Virus record (IMG/VR): IMGVR_UViG_3300033150_002070 | Coordinates: 1 to 64,000 of that record | Strand: one strand, 5' to 3' | Length of the DNA stretch: 64,000 bases | DNA from: a virus | In this document: one piece after another, positions 1 to 8,686 of the stretch | Position numbering within the stretch: position 1 is the stretch's first letter | Layout of the letters: each line of letters starts with the position of its first letter | The notes under the pieces: model-generated | Database searches by the model: none | Told to the model about the DNA's origin: nothing | The model's input: the letters and a program-made list of their open reading frames with translations, nothing else | Position numbers and translations under genes: made by a program

Positions 1-18
1 ATCCAGTCTCACCTCCTT

Positions 19-1803
19 TCAGTTTGCGGGAGTTTCAGGAACGCCCATCTTCTTGAGAACGAACCTAAGCCTGTCGGACGGCGTCATATTATCAAACTCC
101 CTCGCCTCATCATCGGAGAGCTTGATCTGACGCTCCTTGCCCTGGGGCACAGGCTCCTCTTCAAGCTTCTTCTCAAGTTCGGCCAGCTTCTTCTCAAGCT
201 CCTCAACCTTATCCGACTTCTGAGTCTCAGGCTCAGCCTTTTCAGGCTCAGGCTCAGGATTCTGAGTCTGCTTTAGGGCAGCAAGCACTCTGGAGACAAC
301 CTCAGAGATGAAGGCTTCCTGATCTGCCTTCGGTTCAGGATACTTCCCAGCCTGAGGATAAGGATATGGCTTAGGATAGCCCTCGCCGGTTGCGATGGCC
401 TTAATCTGCTGAACGATCGTCTTGGCCTTGCCGCTTACCTTAGGAAGAAGCTTATCACACAGCCAGGCGATCTGTTCGAGCTTAGAGGCCTTCTGAATCT
501 CCTCAGGAAACTCCTCGGGTTCACTATCCTCCTCCACATCCTGCTCAGCTTCAGCCTTCTCAGCCTCAGACTCCTCAGACTCATCAGGAAGCTCCTCAGA
601 TTTCTGAGGTTCCTCCTTATCATCCTCTTGGTCCTGAGACTCGTCTTGAGGAGTATCCTCGGGAAGCTCATCGTACATCTTGATCTTGCCTTCAGCTTTG
701 AGCTTCTCGAACTCCTCCGGACTCAGCTTCTGCATACTCTCACCTCCTTTCGAGGGATCAATCCACCACTCTTTAATATAGCCCTTTTGGACCAACTCTT
801 CAAGCCCCTTCTCTACATAGGCCCTCAAAGTGCGTGCTTTCGGGTTGGCTGGAACGGAGACAAGTGAGATTTCCTTTATGATGATCTTCTTGATGATCGT
901 AACATAACACTTGTGCTCCTCATCGTACTCCTTGGCCAGAAACTTCTCAGGCGGGTTTGGGATCGAGGCCCTGAAGGAGAACTTGTTTATCACGCCCTCC
1001 ATTATCTTCGTCCAAAGCTCTCCTTCGGTCTTGGAGATCTCAACCTTAACCCAAAGACCCTCCGGTCTGGCCTCGGACTCGACAACCTTCCCTATCGGCC
1101 TATTGGGGTCGTGGTTGTAGAGAACTGTTGAACGCTCTTTGAGATCAACGGCTGCGTCCTCAAGAGCTTCAGGGGCTATCCGCTCGTACTGAAAATCTAT
1201 GTCAGGGGTAGCTGCAAAGCCCTCTACAATCCACTTGCCCGACTTATCATCCGCTTTTATGGCCTCAACCGGAGCTTCAAGTACGAAGGAATCGTCCATG
1301 TTCTCACCTCCTTCCTTTCTAGGCTCACCTATACTTGCAGAACGGGCCACTCTCCAAAGGCCGTTCTCTTTCGAGAAAGCCCACATGCCCTTTAACTTCT
1401 TCCCAGAAAATTTAAACTTTTTGAACTGAAGCCCATCCTGAAAGACGTCTAAAGTGCCTTTGTCCTCGATTCGCGCAAAGCATGGTGTGCTCTTAGTTGG
1501 GTTAAACTTAGTCTTAGGCTTAACTTCACCGTCGTGGTACATCCACTCGCCAAGATCCGTTCTAAGAAGCCCAGCAGTAACAGCTACATCAACAGGGTTT
1601 GAGTTGAGTGCATAGGAATATACCTTGTCGCCGATCTTGATGTGGAGCCACCACTGAGTCCTTGATGGGCCACGCCGAACAACAATTTGCCCACGCCACC
1701 ACTGATACTGCAAGCTGAACTCACCTTTCCGAGCCTCAGCACGCTCAGTAGCTCCAGGAGGTATAAGGCCGCCAACATTCCCAACATTAAGACTTTTCAC
1801 CAC
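19..1803 (-). CDS. PE-like domain + prohead protease + scaffold fusion, 594 aa
   Basis: This is a head-maturation protein with three parts. Residues about 1-165 end in a G-KLKG-W pattern typical of the C-terminal side of LigD 3'-phosphoesterase-type domains. Residues about 169-345 resemble HK97-type prohead protease (U35): a YNHD histidine motif, a KFSFRAS serine motif and an E-SLVSVPANP motif. The remainder is a Glu/Lys/Pro-rich coiled-coil region as expected for a scaffold. Two in-frame ATGs at 1299 (residue 169) and 735 (residue 357) each have a perfect AAGGAGGTGA ribosome site, so nested protease-scaffold and scaffold-only products are likely, as in lambda C/Nu3. The protease and scaffold calls are strong; the PE-like call is weaker. 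It directly follows the 1708-aa fusion with a 7-bp overlap. Confidence 0.85.
   Translation of the reverse strand: MVKSLNVGNVGGLIPPGATERAEARKGEFSLQYQWWRGQIVVRRGPSRTQWWLHIKIGDKVYSYALNSNPVDVAVTAGLLRTDLGEWMYHDGEVKPKTKFNPTKSTPCFARIEDKGTLDVFQDGLQFKKFKFSGKKLKGMWAFSKENGLWRVARSASIGEPRKEGGENMDDSFVLEAPVEAIKADDKSGKWIVEGFAATPDIDFQYERIAPEALEDAAVDLKERSTVLYNHDPNRPIGKVVESEARPEGLWVKVEISKTEGELWTKIMEGVINKFSFRASIPNPPEKFLAKEYDEEHKCYVTIIKKIIIKEISLVSVPANPKARTLRAYVEKGLEELVQKGYIKEWWIDPSKGGESMQKLSPEEFEKLKAEGKIKMYDELPEDTPQDESQDQEDDKEEPQKSEELPDESEESEAEKAEAEQDVEEDSEPEEFPEEIQKASKLEQIAWLCDKLLPKVSGKAKTIVQQIKAIATGEGYPKPYPYPQAGKYPEPKADQEAFISEVVSRVLAALKQTQNPEPEPEKAEPETQKSDKVEELEKKLAELEKKLEEEPVPQGKERQIKLSDDEAREFDNMTPSDRLRFVLKKMGVPETPAN
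733..750 (-). promoter_or_regulatory. Internal ribosome site and start of scaffold domain
   Basis: On the minus strand AAAGGAGGTGAGAGT precedes an in-frame ATG (735). The peptide made from here would be the acidic, Lys/Glu/Pro-rich C-terminal part alone, which matches a scaffolding protein made by nested initiation. Confidence 0.7.
1297..1312 (-). promoter_or_regulatory. Internal ribosome site and start of prohead protease
   Basis: On the minus strand AAGGAGGTGAGAAC precedes an in-frame ATG (1299). This is as good as any gene-start ribosome site in the window and sits exactly where homology to the prohead protease begins. Confidence 0.75.
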
Positions 1804-4800
1804 AGCTTAAGCTCACCTCGCTTGATCCTTCGGCGAATCTCGGCCCTCGCCTCAAGAGCTTTGGCACCCTCCATTGTCCAATATCTAAGTTCATCTGGAA
1901 TCTTCTTCCGCATCTCAGCAGGAAGCGCCGAGATGCCTTTTGGGGGCAGCCACTTCTTACGCTCAGCCCGCCTCGAAAGAACATAAGGCTCAGGATCAAC
2001 AGGTTTTATGCAAACCCATCCGCTCTCAGCCTCGCCGAAACCTTCCTGTCCAACGGGCAGGTCCTCAATGCCGCGTTCGGCAGTAACTACCTCATCGAGA
2101 TCAGCAAATGGATCTTCAGCAAGCTTCTCAAGAACATCATCTTTCTCACGCCAGATATTGGCTATCTGACGGAATATGATACGGCCAGCAAGCCCTTTGC
2201 CTTTAGTCGGATGGAACCAGAACTCGTGAATCCAGGGCTTCTGAGCCCCGTACTCACAGGTTCCCCGCTCTATGATGTGGAAAACGCCCGGATACTGCTT
2301 AGTAGCTCCGACTGTGCCAGGCTTCGTAACACCTTCAAATGTAAGCCACTCCGTATTGTGAGTAGCGAAGTTAGCTAAGCAGAACGTTCCATCCTCGGTC
2401 TGCAAGTTCCATACATACTTACAGTTGCCCTTCCAGATTTCGCTCGACTCCCAGACCGTCAGAAGAATTTTCTCGTCGTCTGCTGAGTAGTACTCCTGTT
2501 CAATATCAAGTTTTTGGGTTGTGAATTTTACTCTATTTGCACCAAACTTCTCATATCTGTTTTCAGTGAACGCACAAGGCTCACCGAGAAGCAACCTTGC
2601 AAAGAGGAAACTGCTCATAAGTTCAATAGAGCTATTGGTAAATCTGGTTTCTCGGCTAGTCCGATAGCCGTCAGAGTCAACTAACCCATCACAATAGCCC
2701 TTCAGAAATTCAGTATTGGTTCTCTGAAGAAATATCGGCGGCAGCCCTTTCAGATAGCTGCTTCCACGCTTTCCGTGATATGCTATTGATCTTATAAACT
2801 CAGCAAGTTTGGAATCATATATCGCAACAGAAAAGTAGTTTTCGGTTCCATGCCCAGTCAGCTTATAGGGGCGCTCAACCCGTTCACAGAACTTTTCAAT
2901 CATCTCGATCGGACGCTTCTTATCCGGACTCAGCGAGATTGTGATTCCAGTCTCGGATATATGACCATCTCCAAGAATAACCCCAAAAACATAGCCGGTT
3001 AGATAGTCAAGTGGCAGAACTTTCGCGGTCGAGTATTTGCCGTTTTGAGCAAACTGGAGATAAATGAGAGAGTCAAGTTCTCCGGTCGGCTTAACCTTCG
3101 GGAATACAAGTTTATCAGACTTAGAAAGCTCGGAAACCTTAACCCATCCAGACTCAGTTAGAACAGGATGATGTTCTGTCATTCTATACTTCAGCGACCT
3201 AGAGGCTCTTACCTCGAAAAGCCTCGACTTGAGTGGAACCCTTCCAACTTCAAGCACCTTAGTCCACTCGCCAGAAGCATCAAGAACAAGATCGCCCTTC
3301 TTAATTCTCTCTATAGGAACCAACCCAGTCGCAGTCCACACTAGAGATCCCTTCACGAGACACGGTTCCGGGGCCTTCTTCTGACACACAACTTCCACAT
3401 TAACATACTTATCACCACGTTTTCTTGTCTTCCACTTGCCACTGTTCCACCCAATCTTGAAGTGCGAGTCATCAGCGTCAAACTTCTTAGCATCAGCAAG
3501 CGTTAAAACCGGTTTGGTAATAGCCCCCCGGATCAGGTCATCCAAAGTGAAACCGACCAGAATATCCTTCCTTGGCCCATGTTCAATTCTCACATCTGCA
3601 TGGCAGGTTTTTCCGCGATAGTGGTGCTGGACAACATATCTATACGTTTGATCCTCAGGCGGTATCTCCAAAAGAAGGTCGGACTTCTTAAGATCGGAAG
3701 TAGCAAGCTTCCCAACCTTGACAACCTTCTCTTTCTTAGGCCTATGCTGTCCACGCACATATCCAGTTGATATAACTGTAAATTTGTCAATCTCGGCATT
3801 AGGAAAAACTTCCTCCCACTTGAAAGCAGACGAGTCGTCGCCGGTATCAGAGATCAGAAGCAGTTTGCAGCTTTTACCTAACTTCTTTCCAAGCTCAATG
3901 AACTTCTGGACATCGGATCTTGGAAGCCTTGTCTCACGCTGAAGCAGGAAGGAGGCAAGCTTCCAGTATCGTTCATATCTTGTATCACCTTCCTTTATTC
4001 TCAACTTCTCAGCTATGTATGGAGGGTCATAGTAAACTATATCAACTTTTGGTATCTTCATATTAAAAGCATTGCGACAGGTCACTCGCCCATGGCCGCC
4101 GTACTTTTCTTGGTATCTATGAACCCTTCCGAGCAAGCGCTTAACTGTGCTCTTGTTCATCTCTATGGAATCCGAGGCTCTATGAGGCTTGTTTTTGAAT
4201 TCGTAAAGGTTTTCGTAGCTCCCAGCCCACGCTATCAGGGTAGAAGCTATAGCGCCCATAGCCGTCCACATCTTGCGCCTCGGAAGCTTCATAGCAAAAT
4301 GAACAAGGCCGTCAAGGTGCATCCTAGCTTCCCGTCTGTGAGGTCTCGGAATAAGATCACGCCTCTTGGTCAAAAACCCCTCAACCTTCGGCGCGTTCAA
4401 GAAAGCGTTAATCTCATCATCGGTCAACGGCTCACCCTCAAGGACAGCTTTCAGCCAATAGTAGCAGATCGGGTTGGCGTCGTTAAGGATCACTTCACAA
4501 CCACGCTCAATAGCCGCAAATGGCACAGAACCCCAACCAGCCATAGGATCGAAAAGCGTCATACCTGTCATATCCTCAGGCATGTGTTTAAGAATCTTAT
4601 CTACGAACCTAGCCTTTGAACCCGTCCACTTAACGATCTCATCATCCAACTCGTCAGACGCTTCCTTCACAGAGAGTGTATTGGACTCCTTCCCGATCCT
4701 GATAGCTGTCGAAATGGAGTCTGGGTATTTATCGCTTTCGCGGTACTCGTGGAAAATCGGTTCGTAAAGATGAACTCTGATATGCCCAGTCTCCGGGTCC

Positions 4801-6923
4801 TTGTAAAGATTTATAGTGTGGAACCTAACAGTAATGATTCCGCCTATTGGAACCTTGACAGCGGTTGAGTAGGACCTTCCAGCTTTGGTGTACTGCTTGC
4901 CGTTTATCTCGACGATAGTCTTTGGATCGACGTTGTCGGCCTGCGAGAACGCAAGTGCGAAATCGTAGTTATAGACCCCCTTGGTCTTCGTCTCAGTTGC
5001 TTTCCAGACGATACAGTGGAGTTCAGCGTAGGTCTTGAGCTTCAAAATTTCAGTTGTAAGTCCATTCAGTGAGTATTTCATCGTCTGGAACTTGACCATA
5101 GCGCCTTCCGATGCTTCAGCCTTAGAGTAGCGAATCAGGGCCTCGCGGAGCTCCTTCTCTGTCTTTACATAGGTTGAAGGGGCAAGGTTGAAGCGGTATT
5201 TAAGATTGGGCTTACCAATCGTTGACTGTTCAAATTTGAAACCCCCTGTGAGCTTTTTCATCCTCTCCACATACGGCTCATTGTGAATATCTTGGCCGTC
5301 AAGGTACAGAAGATCGAAAACGTTAAGGACGATTTCGGAATCATCAGCCTTGCCCTTCGAGTGCAGATAGCCTGCCGTGTCCTCCCTTGGAGCGTGAGAA
5401 CCAGACGGCCAGTACTCTACCTCAACATCAAACACAAACTCGTCGTGCGGAAACTGAAGCGCCTCAGCAACGGTATTCGGAAGCCTGTCTGTAATATCAG
5501 CCCCATCATCGGAGTAAATGATTACCCGATCCTTCATCCTGTGAAGCTGACAGTGGATGCCGTCGTATTTTTTCTGAACAACCGACGGGACGATCTCAGT
5601 CTCAAGCTTCTTTCTCTTGGCAATCTCTTTGAGAACTTTAACCATACTGTCAACAGAGTATTCCTCGCCAGAACGGTAGCCGTGCAGAGACGAGATCGAG
5701 CTTTTAAGAGGATAGAAAAACTCTCCGAGGGTAATCTTATCGTTCCGCTTGGCCTTCTCAGCCTGCTCTTTAGCCCGCTTGCTCTTGGCCCGAACTTCAG
5801 CTTTGACCAAGTCATCCCGAGGCTCGAAGTCGCCCATCTCGTGAATCTTGTTCTCGGGATTAACCCGCTCAATAGTCATATCATAAAGCTCGATATAGTC
5901 TGTGAACGGACCCATGTTATCCCACAAGAAGTGGAACCGGTCCCAGTACTCCGGAGGGAAAGACCGCATAATCCGCCACTCGATTATATGCTTAAGCTGA
6001 TCTGGAAGATCCTCGGACTCCCTTACTACAATATCAATATCACCCTCAGTCTTCCCATTTACAACGAGCCCTCCAACAAGCATTATAAACGGCGAGCGGA
6101 CTTTGAACTCCTTGAAGTACTGCAAGACTTCATCGAGCGTAATCTCTTTGCCTCGCTTAACTCCGGAAGGGTTAATCGGCGCAAAACGGCGTGCTTTCTC
6201 AAGTGAAAGATCAAGCTCAAACTCCGGATCGGTTATAGCAGAATCGGCAAGAAGGCCCAAAAGCTCAGCATCGCTAAGATCAACAAGTTTAATCTCGTCG
6301 GCAAACTTGACTTTGCGGATGAAAGTCTGAACTCCAGCCGGCACGATAGCACGTCTTGGAGTTGAGAATTTCACAACCGGCTTAAATGAGTAGAACCAGT
6401 AGGTAGATCTCGATCCCCACCACTTATCAGCTTCAGCCTCGGAAACTCTGTGCTTTGCAGACAGCTTCTTGAAGGTGGATCTATCGCCCTCACGAATATC
6501 AGTGATCCTGATAGCTCCATAAACCTTCCTGTCGCTTACAAGCCAGAAGGTTCTATCAAGAGCAGACGGAAACTTTGCCGCCTTAACGATAAGGGTCTTC
6601 TTGCCGTCCGCAATCAGCCTTCCATGAGGCTCAACTAGGTAAAGACCAGGTTTGATCGCCTTCCTTAAAGCACGCTCAGCCTCATCACCAGCAAAAGACT
6701 TCATCTCATCAGGCTTGAATGTAGTCGAGCCTCTCAAGACAAGCTCGGCTACAATGTCGTCGAGAATGTTTCTCACCTGAGAGATCGAGTACTTCAGCTT
6801 TACCCCGCGCCTTAACGATGAAAGCCAAGCGAGTGCAATCCTGAAGTCGTCCCTAAGAACCTCATCTGAAAGGCTGGTCGGATCGTACTTGTCAAGATTT
6901 TCAATCTTAACTAAATCCATCAC
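1797..6923 (-). CDS. Multidomain nucleotidyltransferase / ATP-dependent ligase / DNA methyltransferase / PE-like protein with intein
   Basis: A 1708-aa fusion. Residues about 90-200 look like a PUA/ASCH-type beta domain. About 275-350 carry a GG-x(7)-DIDIVV nucleotidyltransferase motif. About 420-720 are an ATP-dependent polynucleotide ligase with the KYDG adenylation lysine at residue 452. About 750-1070 are a class I DNA methyltransferase (GSK, FDPMAGWGS, later DPPY near 965). About 1090-1187 resemble a LigD 3'-phosphoesterase (HADVRIEHG, like HYDFRLE). A 336-aa intein interrupts residues 1188-1523, and the extein resumes with TEWLTFEGV. Start is GTG 6923 or, more likely, ATG 6920, which overlaps the previous stop as TGATG. 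No strong internal ribosome sites were seen. It lies in the late head operon, so virion packaging or DNA end processing is possible, but that is inference. Confidence 0.8.
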   Translation of the reverse strand: MMDLVKIENLDKYDPTSLSDEVLRDDFRIALAWLSSLRRGVKLKYSISQVRNILDDIVAELVLRGSTTFKPDEMKSFAGDEAERALRKAIKPGLYLVEPHGRLIADGKKTLIVKAAKFPSALDRTFWLVSDRKVYGAIRITDIREGDRSTFKKLSAKHRVSEAEADKWWGSRSTYWFYSFKPVVKFSTPRRAIVPAGVQTFIRKVKFADEIKLVDLSDAELLGLLADSAITDPEFELDLSLEKARRFAPINPSGVKRGKEITLDEVLQYFKEFKVRSPFIMLVGGLVVNGKTEGDIDIVVRESEDLPDQLKHIIEWRIMRSFPPEYWDRFHFLWDNMGPFTDYIELYDMTIERVNPENKIHEMGDFEPRDDLVKAEVRAKSKRAKEQAEKAKRNDKITLGEFFYPLKSSISSLHGYRSGEEYSVDSMVKVLKEIAKRKKLETEIVPSVVQKKYDGIHCQLHRMKDRVIIYSDDGADITDRLPNTVAEALQFPHDEFVFDVEVEYWPSGSHAPREDTAGYLHSKGKADDSEIVLNVFDLLYLDGQDIHNEPYVERMKKLTGGFKFEQSTIGKPNLKYRFNLAPSTYVKTEKELREALIRYSKAEASEGAMVKFQTMKYSLNGLTTEILKLKTYAELHCIVWKATETKTKGVYNYDFALAFSQADNVDPKTIVEINGKQYTKAGRSYSTAVKVPIGGIITVRFHTINLYKDPETGHIRVHLYEPIFHEYRESDKYPDSISTAIRIGKESNTLSVKEASDELDDEIVKWTGSKARFVDKILKHMPEDMTGMTLFDPMAGWGSVPFAAIERGCEVILNDANPICYYWLKAVLEGEPLTDDEINAFLNAPKVEGFLTKRRDLIPRPHRREARMHLDGLVHFAMKLPRRKMWTAMGAIASTLIAWAGSYENLYEFKNKPHRASDSIEMNKSTVKRLLGRVHRYQEKYGGHGRVTCRNAFNMKIPKVDIVYYDPPYIAEKLRIKEGDTRYERYWKLASFLLQRETRLPRSDVQKFIELGKKLGKSCKLLLISDTGDDSSAFKWEEVFPNAEIDKFTVISTGYVRGQHRPKKEKVVKVGKLATSDLKKSDLLLEIPPEDQTYRYVVQHHYRGKTCHADVRIEHGPRKDILVGFTLDDLIRGAITKPVLTLADAKKFDADDSHFKIGWNSGKWKTRKRGDKYVNVEVVCQKKAPEPCLVKGSLVWTATGLVPIERIKKGDLVLDASGEWTKVLEVGRVPLKSRLFEVRASRSLKYRMTEHHPVLTESGWVKVSELSKSDKLVFPKVKPTGELDSLIYLQFAQNGKYSTAKVLPLDYLTGYVFGVILGDGHISETGITISLSPDKKRPIEMIEKFCERVERPYKLTGHGTENYFSVAIYDSKLAEFIRSIAYHGKRGSSYLKGLPPIFLQRTNTEFLKGYCDGLVDSDGYRTSRETRFTNSSIELMSSFLFARLLLGEPCAFTENRYEKFGANRVKFTTQKLDIEQEYYSADDEKILLTVWESSEIWKGNCKYVWNLQTEDGTFCLANFATHNTEWLTFEGVTKPGTVGATKQYPGVFHIIERGTCEYGAQKPWIHEFWFHPTKGKGLAGRIIFRQIANIWREKDDVLEKLAEDPFADLDEVVTAERGIEDLPVGQEGFGEAESGWVCIKPVDPEPYVLSRRAERKKWLPPKGISALPAEMRKKIPDELRYWTMEGAKALEARAEIRRRIKRGELKLW
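2355..3362 (-). other. Intein (336 aa) with LAGLIDADG-type endonuclease
   Basis: The intein starts with Cys (CLVKGSLVW) and ends with HN followed by Thr, the standard splice junctions. Block A (CLVKGSLV), block B (MTEHHPVL), and LAGLIDADG-like helices (LTGYVFGVILGDG and FLKGYCDGLVDSDG) are visible, then the terminal FATHN. It is inserted within the PE-like C-terminal part of the fusion protein. The DG/DSDG endonuclease acidic residues are retained, so homing activity is plausible. Confidence 0.93.
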
Positions 6924-7075
6924 TTAACCCTGCCTTTTCCTTTCCCTCTGCCTCCTCCTTTTCCGTAGCCGGGTCCACCGTTCCTGCACGGTCCAAGATT
7001 CCTTCCTCGCCTTCCACCACCAGGCATACCTCTACCTTTGCCGCGTCCATCTCTCGGAGGTTTGTAAGTCGCCAT
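6920..7075 (-). CDS. Small Gly/Arg/Lys-rich protein, 51 aa
   Basis: The minus-strand ATG at 7075 follows AAAGGAGACTAAG. The product is dominated by GRGKGRG, GGGRRGR and GKGGGRGKGKG runs with one Cys and no hydrophobic core. It resembles the Gly-rich DUF5320-like peptides, but similarity of low-complexity sequence is weak evidence. Such a strongly cationic RGG-like peptide could bind nucleic acid. Its stop overlaps the ATG of the ligase/methyltransferase fusion (TGATG), so the two are translationally coupled. A long inverted-repeat element lies just upstream. Confidence 0.65.
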   Translation of the reverse strand: MATYKPPRDGRGKGRGMPGGGRRGRNLGPCRNGGPGYGKGGGRGKGKGRVK

Positions 7076-7101
7076 CTTAGTCTCCTTTCTCGTTTTCCGA
7101 A

Positions 7102-7204
7102 GAAAGCGGGGCAGAGCACTCGCTATGTTAACGGAGGTCTGCGTTTGGCCGGGATTAGGGCTTTCTCAAGGGGGCTGCTTGAGGTGCGAGGTTGCCCCGC
7201 TTTC
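7102..7204 (-). ncRNA. Candidate structured RNA element closed by a 12-bp perfect stem
   Basis: The arms GAAAGCGGGGCA (7102-7113) and TGCCCCGCTTTC (7193-7204) are perfectly complementary. Inside, ACTCGC can pair with GCGAG(G)T, and CTCAAG (7165-7170) with CTTGAG (7178-7183). The fold resembles a multi-branch RNA rather than a simple terminator, and no T-tract follows. It fills the gap between the protease and Gly-rich genes in the late operon. RNA function is inferred. Confidence 0.4.
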
Positions 7205-7226
7205 TCCACGTATTAAGATAGTAAAT

Positions 7227-7937
7227 TCATAGACCAAACGTCAAGTCCTCAGCCTTAAGTCCTCGATAAATTGCCTTAATTAGTCCAGCAGGCTTCATAT
7301 TAGCAATAGTCCCCTCACCAGCTACTACAATCCCAAGCTGTTTTCTGTCAAAACCGATCACAGCCCCGCCACAGTCGCCGTTTCTGAACTCATAATCCTG
7401 GGAGTGAATTCTAACGGAAATTGAAACACCATATTGAGTCGAGAGCCTAACCGGTTTTCCGATTTTTACCGTCTTGATACCGTTTCTTGAATACACATAC
7501 GCAAGCTGGCCCTCTTCGCAAACTCCATCTTCCCTAACTTCCAGCCCGTCAAAGGTAGTCATTAGCACATCATTCAGGATAAAGTAGGCAAGATCATTGG
7601 CTCGATTAACGGCCTCAACTACACCAACGACTTGGGGCTTGCCGAAATCTCTCGGCGCAGGCTGGACAACAAGTTTCCCAGTCTCATAGTCGCAAAGATG
7701 AGCAGGAATTACTCCAACCAACTTATTACCATCCTTCATCACAAAGCCGAAACTTGCACCTGGAGATGATACGTCAAGACAGCCAACGGAAATACCAAGA
7801 CACAATCGCTCAAAAGGCTCTCTTGGGTTAACGGCAAAATGTCCGGAGTCAACATCGAAAGGCTTCACTGGGCTTAAGTGCCTCTCACACCCAAGAATTA
7901 GCAAGATGGCTATGACTACACAAGCACAGCTTCGCAC
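7227..7937 (-). CDS. Lipoprotein chymotrypsin-fold protease with Cys nucleophile, 236 aa
   Basis: The N-terminus is a lipoprotein signal peptide: short positive start, hydrophobic stretch and lipobox LILGC with Cys17. The rest has the order of a trypsin-fold protease: His80 in PAHLCD, Asp115 in NRANDLAYF and a nucleophile motif GDCGGAV with Cys189 in place of the usual Ser of GDSGG. This matches the G-x-CGG pattern of viral 3C-like cysteine proteases on a chymotrypsin fold. It sits between glycosyltransferases and the large multidomain protein in the head operon. A membrane-anchored protease could act on host surface proteins or virion parts; the substrate is unknown. The fold call is good; activity is inferred. 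Confidence 0.72.
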   Translation of the reverse strand: MRSCACVVIAILLILGCERHLSPVKPFDVDSGHFAVNPREPFERLCLGISVGCLDVSSPGASFGFVMKDGNKLVGVIPAHLCDYETGKLVVQPAPRDFGKPQVVGVVEAVNRANDLAYFILNDVLMTTFDGLEVREDGVCEEGQLAYVYSRNGIKTVKIGKPVRLSTQYGVSISVRIHSQDYEFRNGDCGGAVIGFDRKQLGIVVAGEGTIANMKPAGLIKAIYRGLKAEDLTFGL

Positions 7938-8686
7938 TGCGCCCTCACCTCCAACAAACGCTCAAAACACCTATCAGGCTCAGGGACCTTCTCAATAAGA
8001 ACATGACTAGGAACTGGGTCGGGAAGTTTGGCTGAAAGTGAGTCAACGCCGACCAGAGAATATACCACTGTCACTCTTCCCGCATACGCCGCAACCTGCC
8101 ACCTCCACGAACCAGCACCTATAAAAGCATCACAGTTCTGAATCGCGGAAAGCTCATCCACAAGATCACTCTCTATTACCAAGTCAAAGAGATCATCGTC
8201 AACCACATCGGTGCAATCCCCAAATCTAACGAGGCTGAACTGGCTCCGAAGGCTTATAAGAAGCTCATTCCACTTTTTCCCTGGAAGCGTTGATAGCGGG
8301 TTGAAAAAGCCGAGCAGTCCGCGATCAGCCGGCTCTACTCCGACAACAGGTCTCCCAACTTCCTTAAGCTCGTCCACAAGCCTCCCAAAATAGGACTCAG
8401 CCTCAGCAACATAGAATGGAAACCTGATTGGGAATTTACATGCAACCTTAGGAATCCGCCAGTCAAAAACAGCCGCTGGCCTCTCACAAGGTCTCCGCGA
8501 GGCAGTGGCAAGAGACGACAGGTTGAGAACTCTCTCAGCCTCACTCTGCATCGAGCTCCATCCTCCGACTAGCCAGAAATGAACCCTGGAAGCTCCAGTG
8601 AAGTCAAGCACAGAAGGCACTCTAGCGAGCAGCGCCAGCGCATCACTCAAACCACACGAAGCAACTATCTGGATAACGTCTGACAT
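7916..8686 (-). CDS. GT-B glycosyltransferase-like protein (GT9-like), 256 aa
   Basis: The C-terminal half has a GT9/heptosyltransferase-like order: GVEPADRG...LPGKKWNELL, then a SAIQNCDAFIGAGSWRWQVAAYAGRVTVVYS stretch of the type that holds the nucleotide-sugar site. The gene overlaps its neighbours on both sides by about 20 bp, so it is part of a tight three-gene sugar-transfer cluster. It probably modifies virion or host surface glycans. Sequence similarity is moderate and the donor cannot be deduced. Confidence 0.55.
   Translation of the reverse strand: MSDVIQIVASCGLSDALALLARVPSVLDFTGASRVHFWLVGGWSSMQSEAERVLNLSSLATASRRPCERPAAVFDWRIPKVACKFPIRFPFYVAEAESYFGRLVDELKEVGRPVVGVEPADRGLLGFFNPLSTLPGKKWNELLISLRSQFSLVRFGDCTDVVDDDLFDLVIESDLVDELSAIQNCDAFIGAGSWRWQVAAYAGRVTVVYSLVGVDSLSAKLPDPVPSHVLIEKVPEPDRCFERLLEVRAQCEAVLV

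Noticed and set aside
4092-4619. 175-aa plus-strand reading frame
   Set aside because: Antisense to the methyltransferase domain; composition is that of a shadow frame.
5283-6206. 307-aa plus-strand reading frame
   Set aside because: Antisense to the ligase/nucleotidyltransferase domains with clear catalytic motifs; no ribosome site and no family features.
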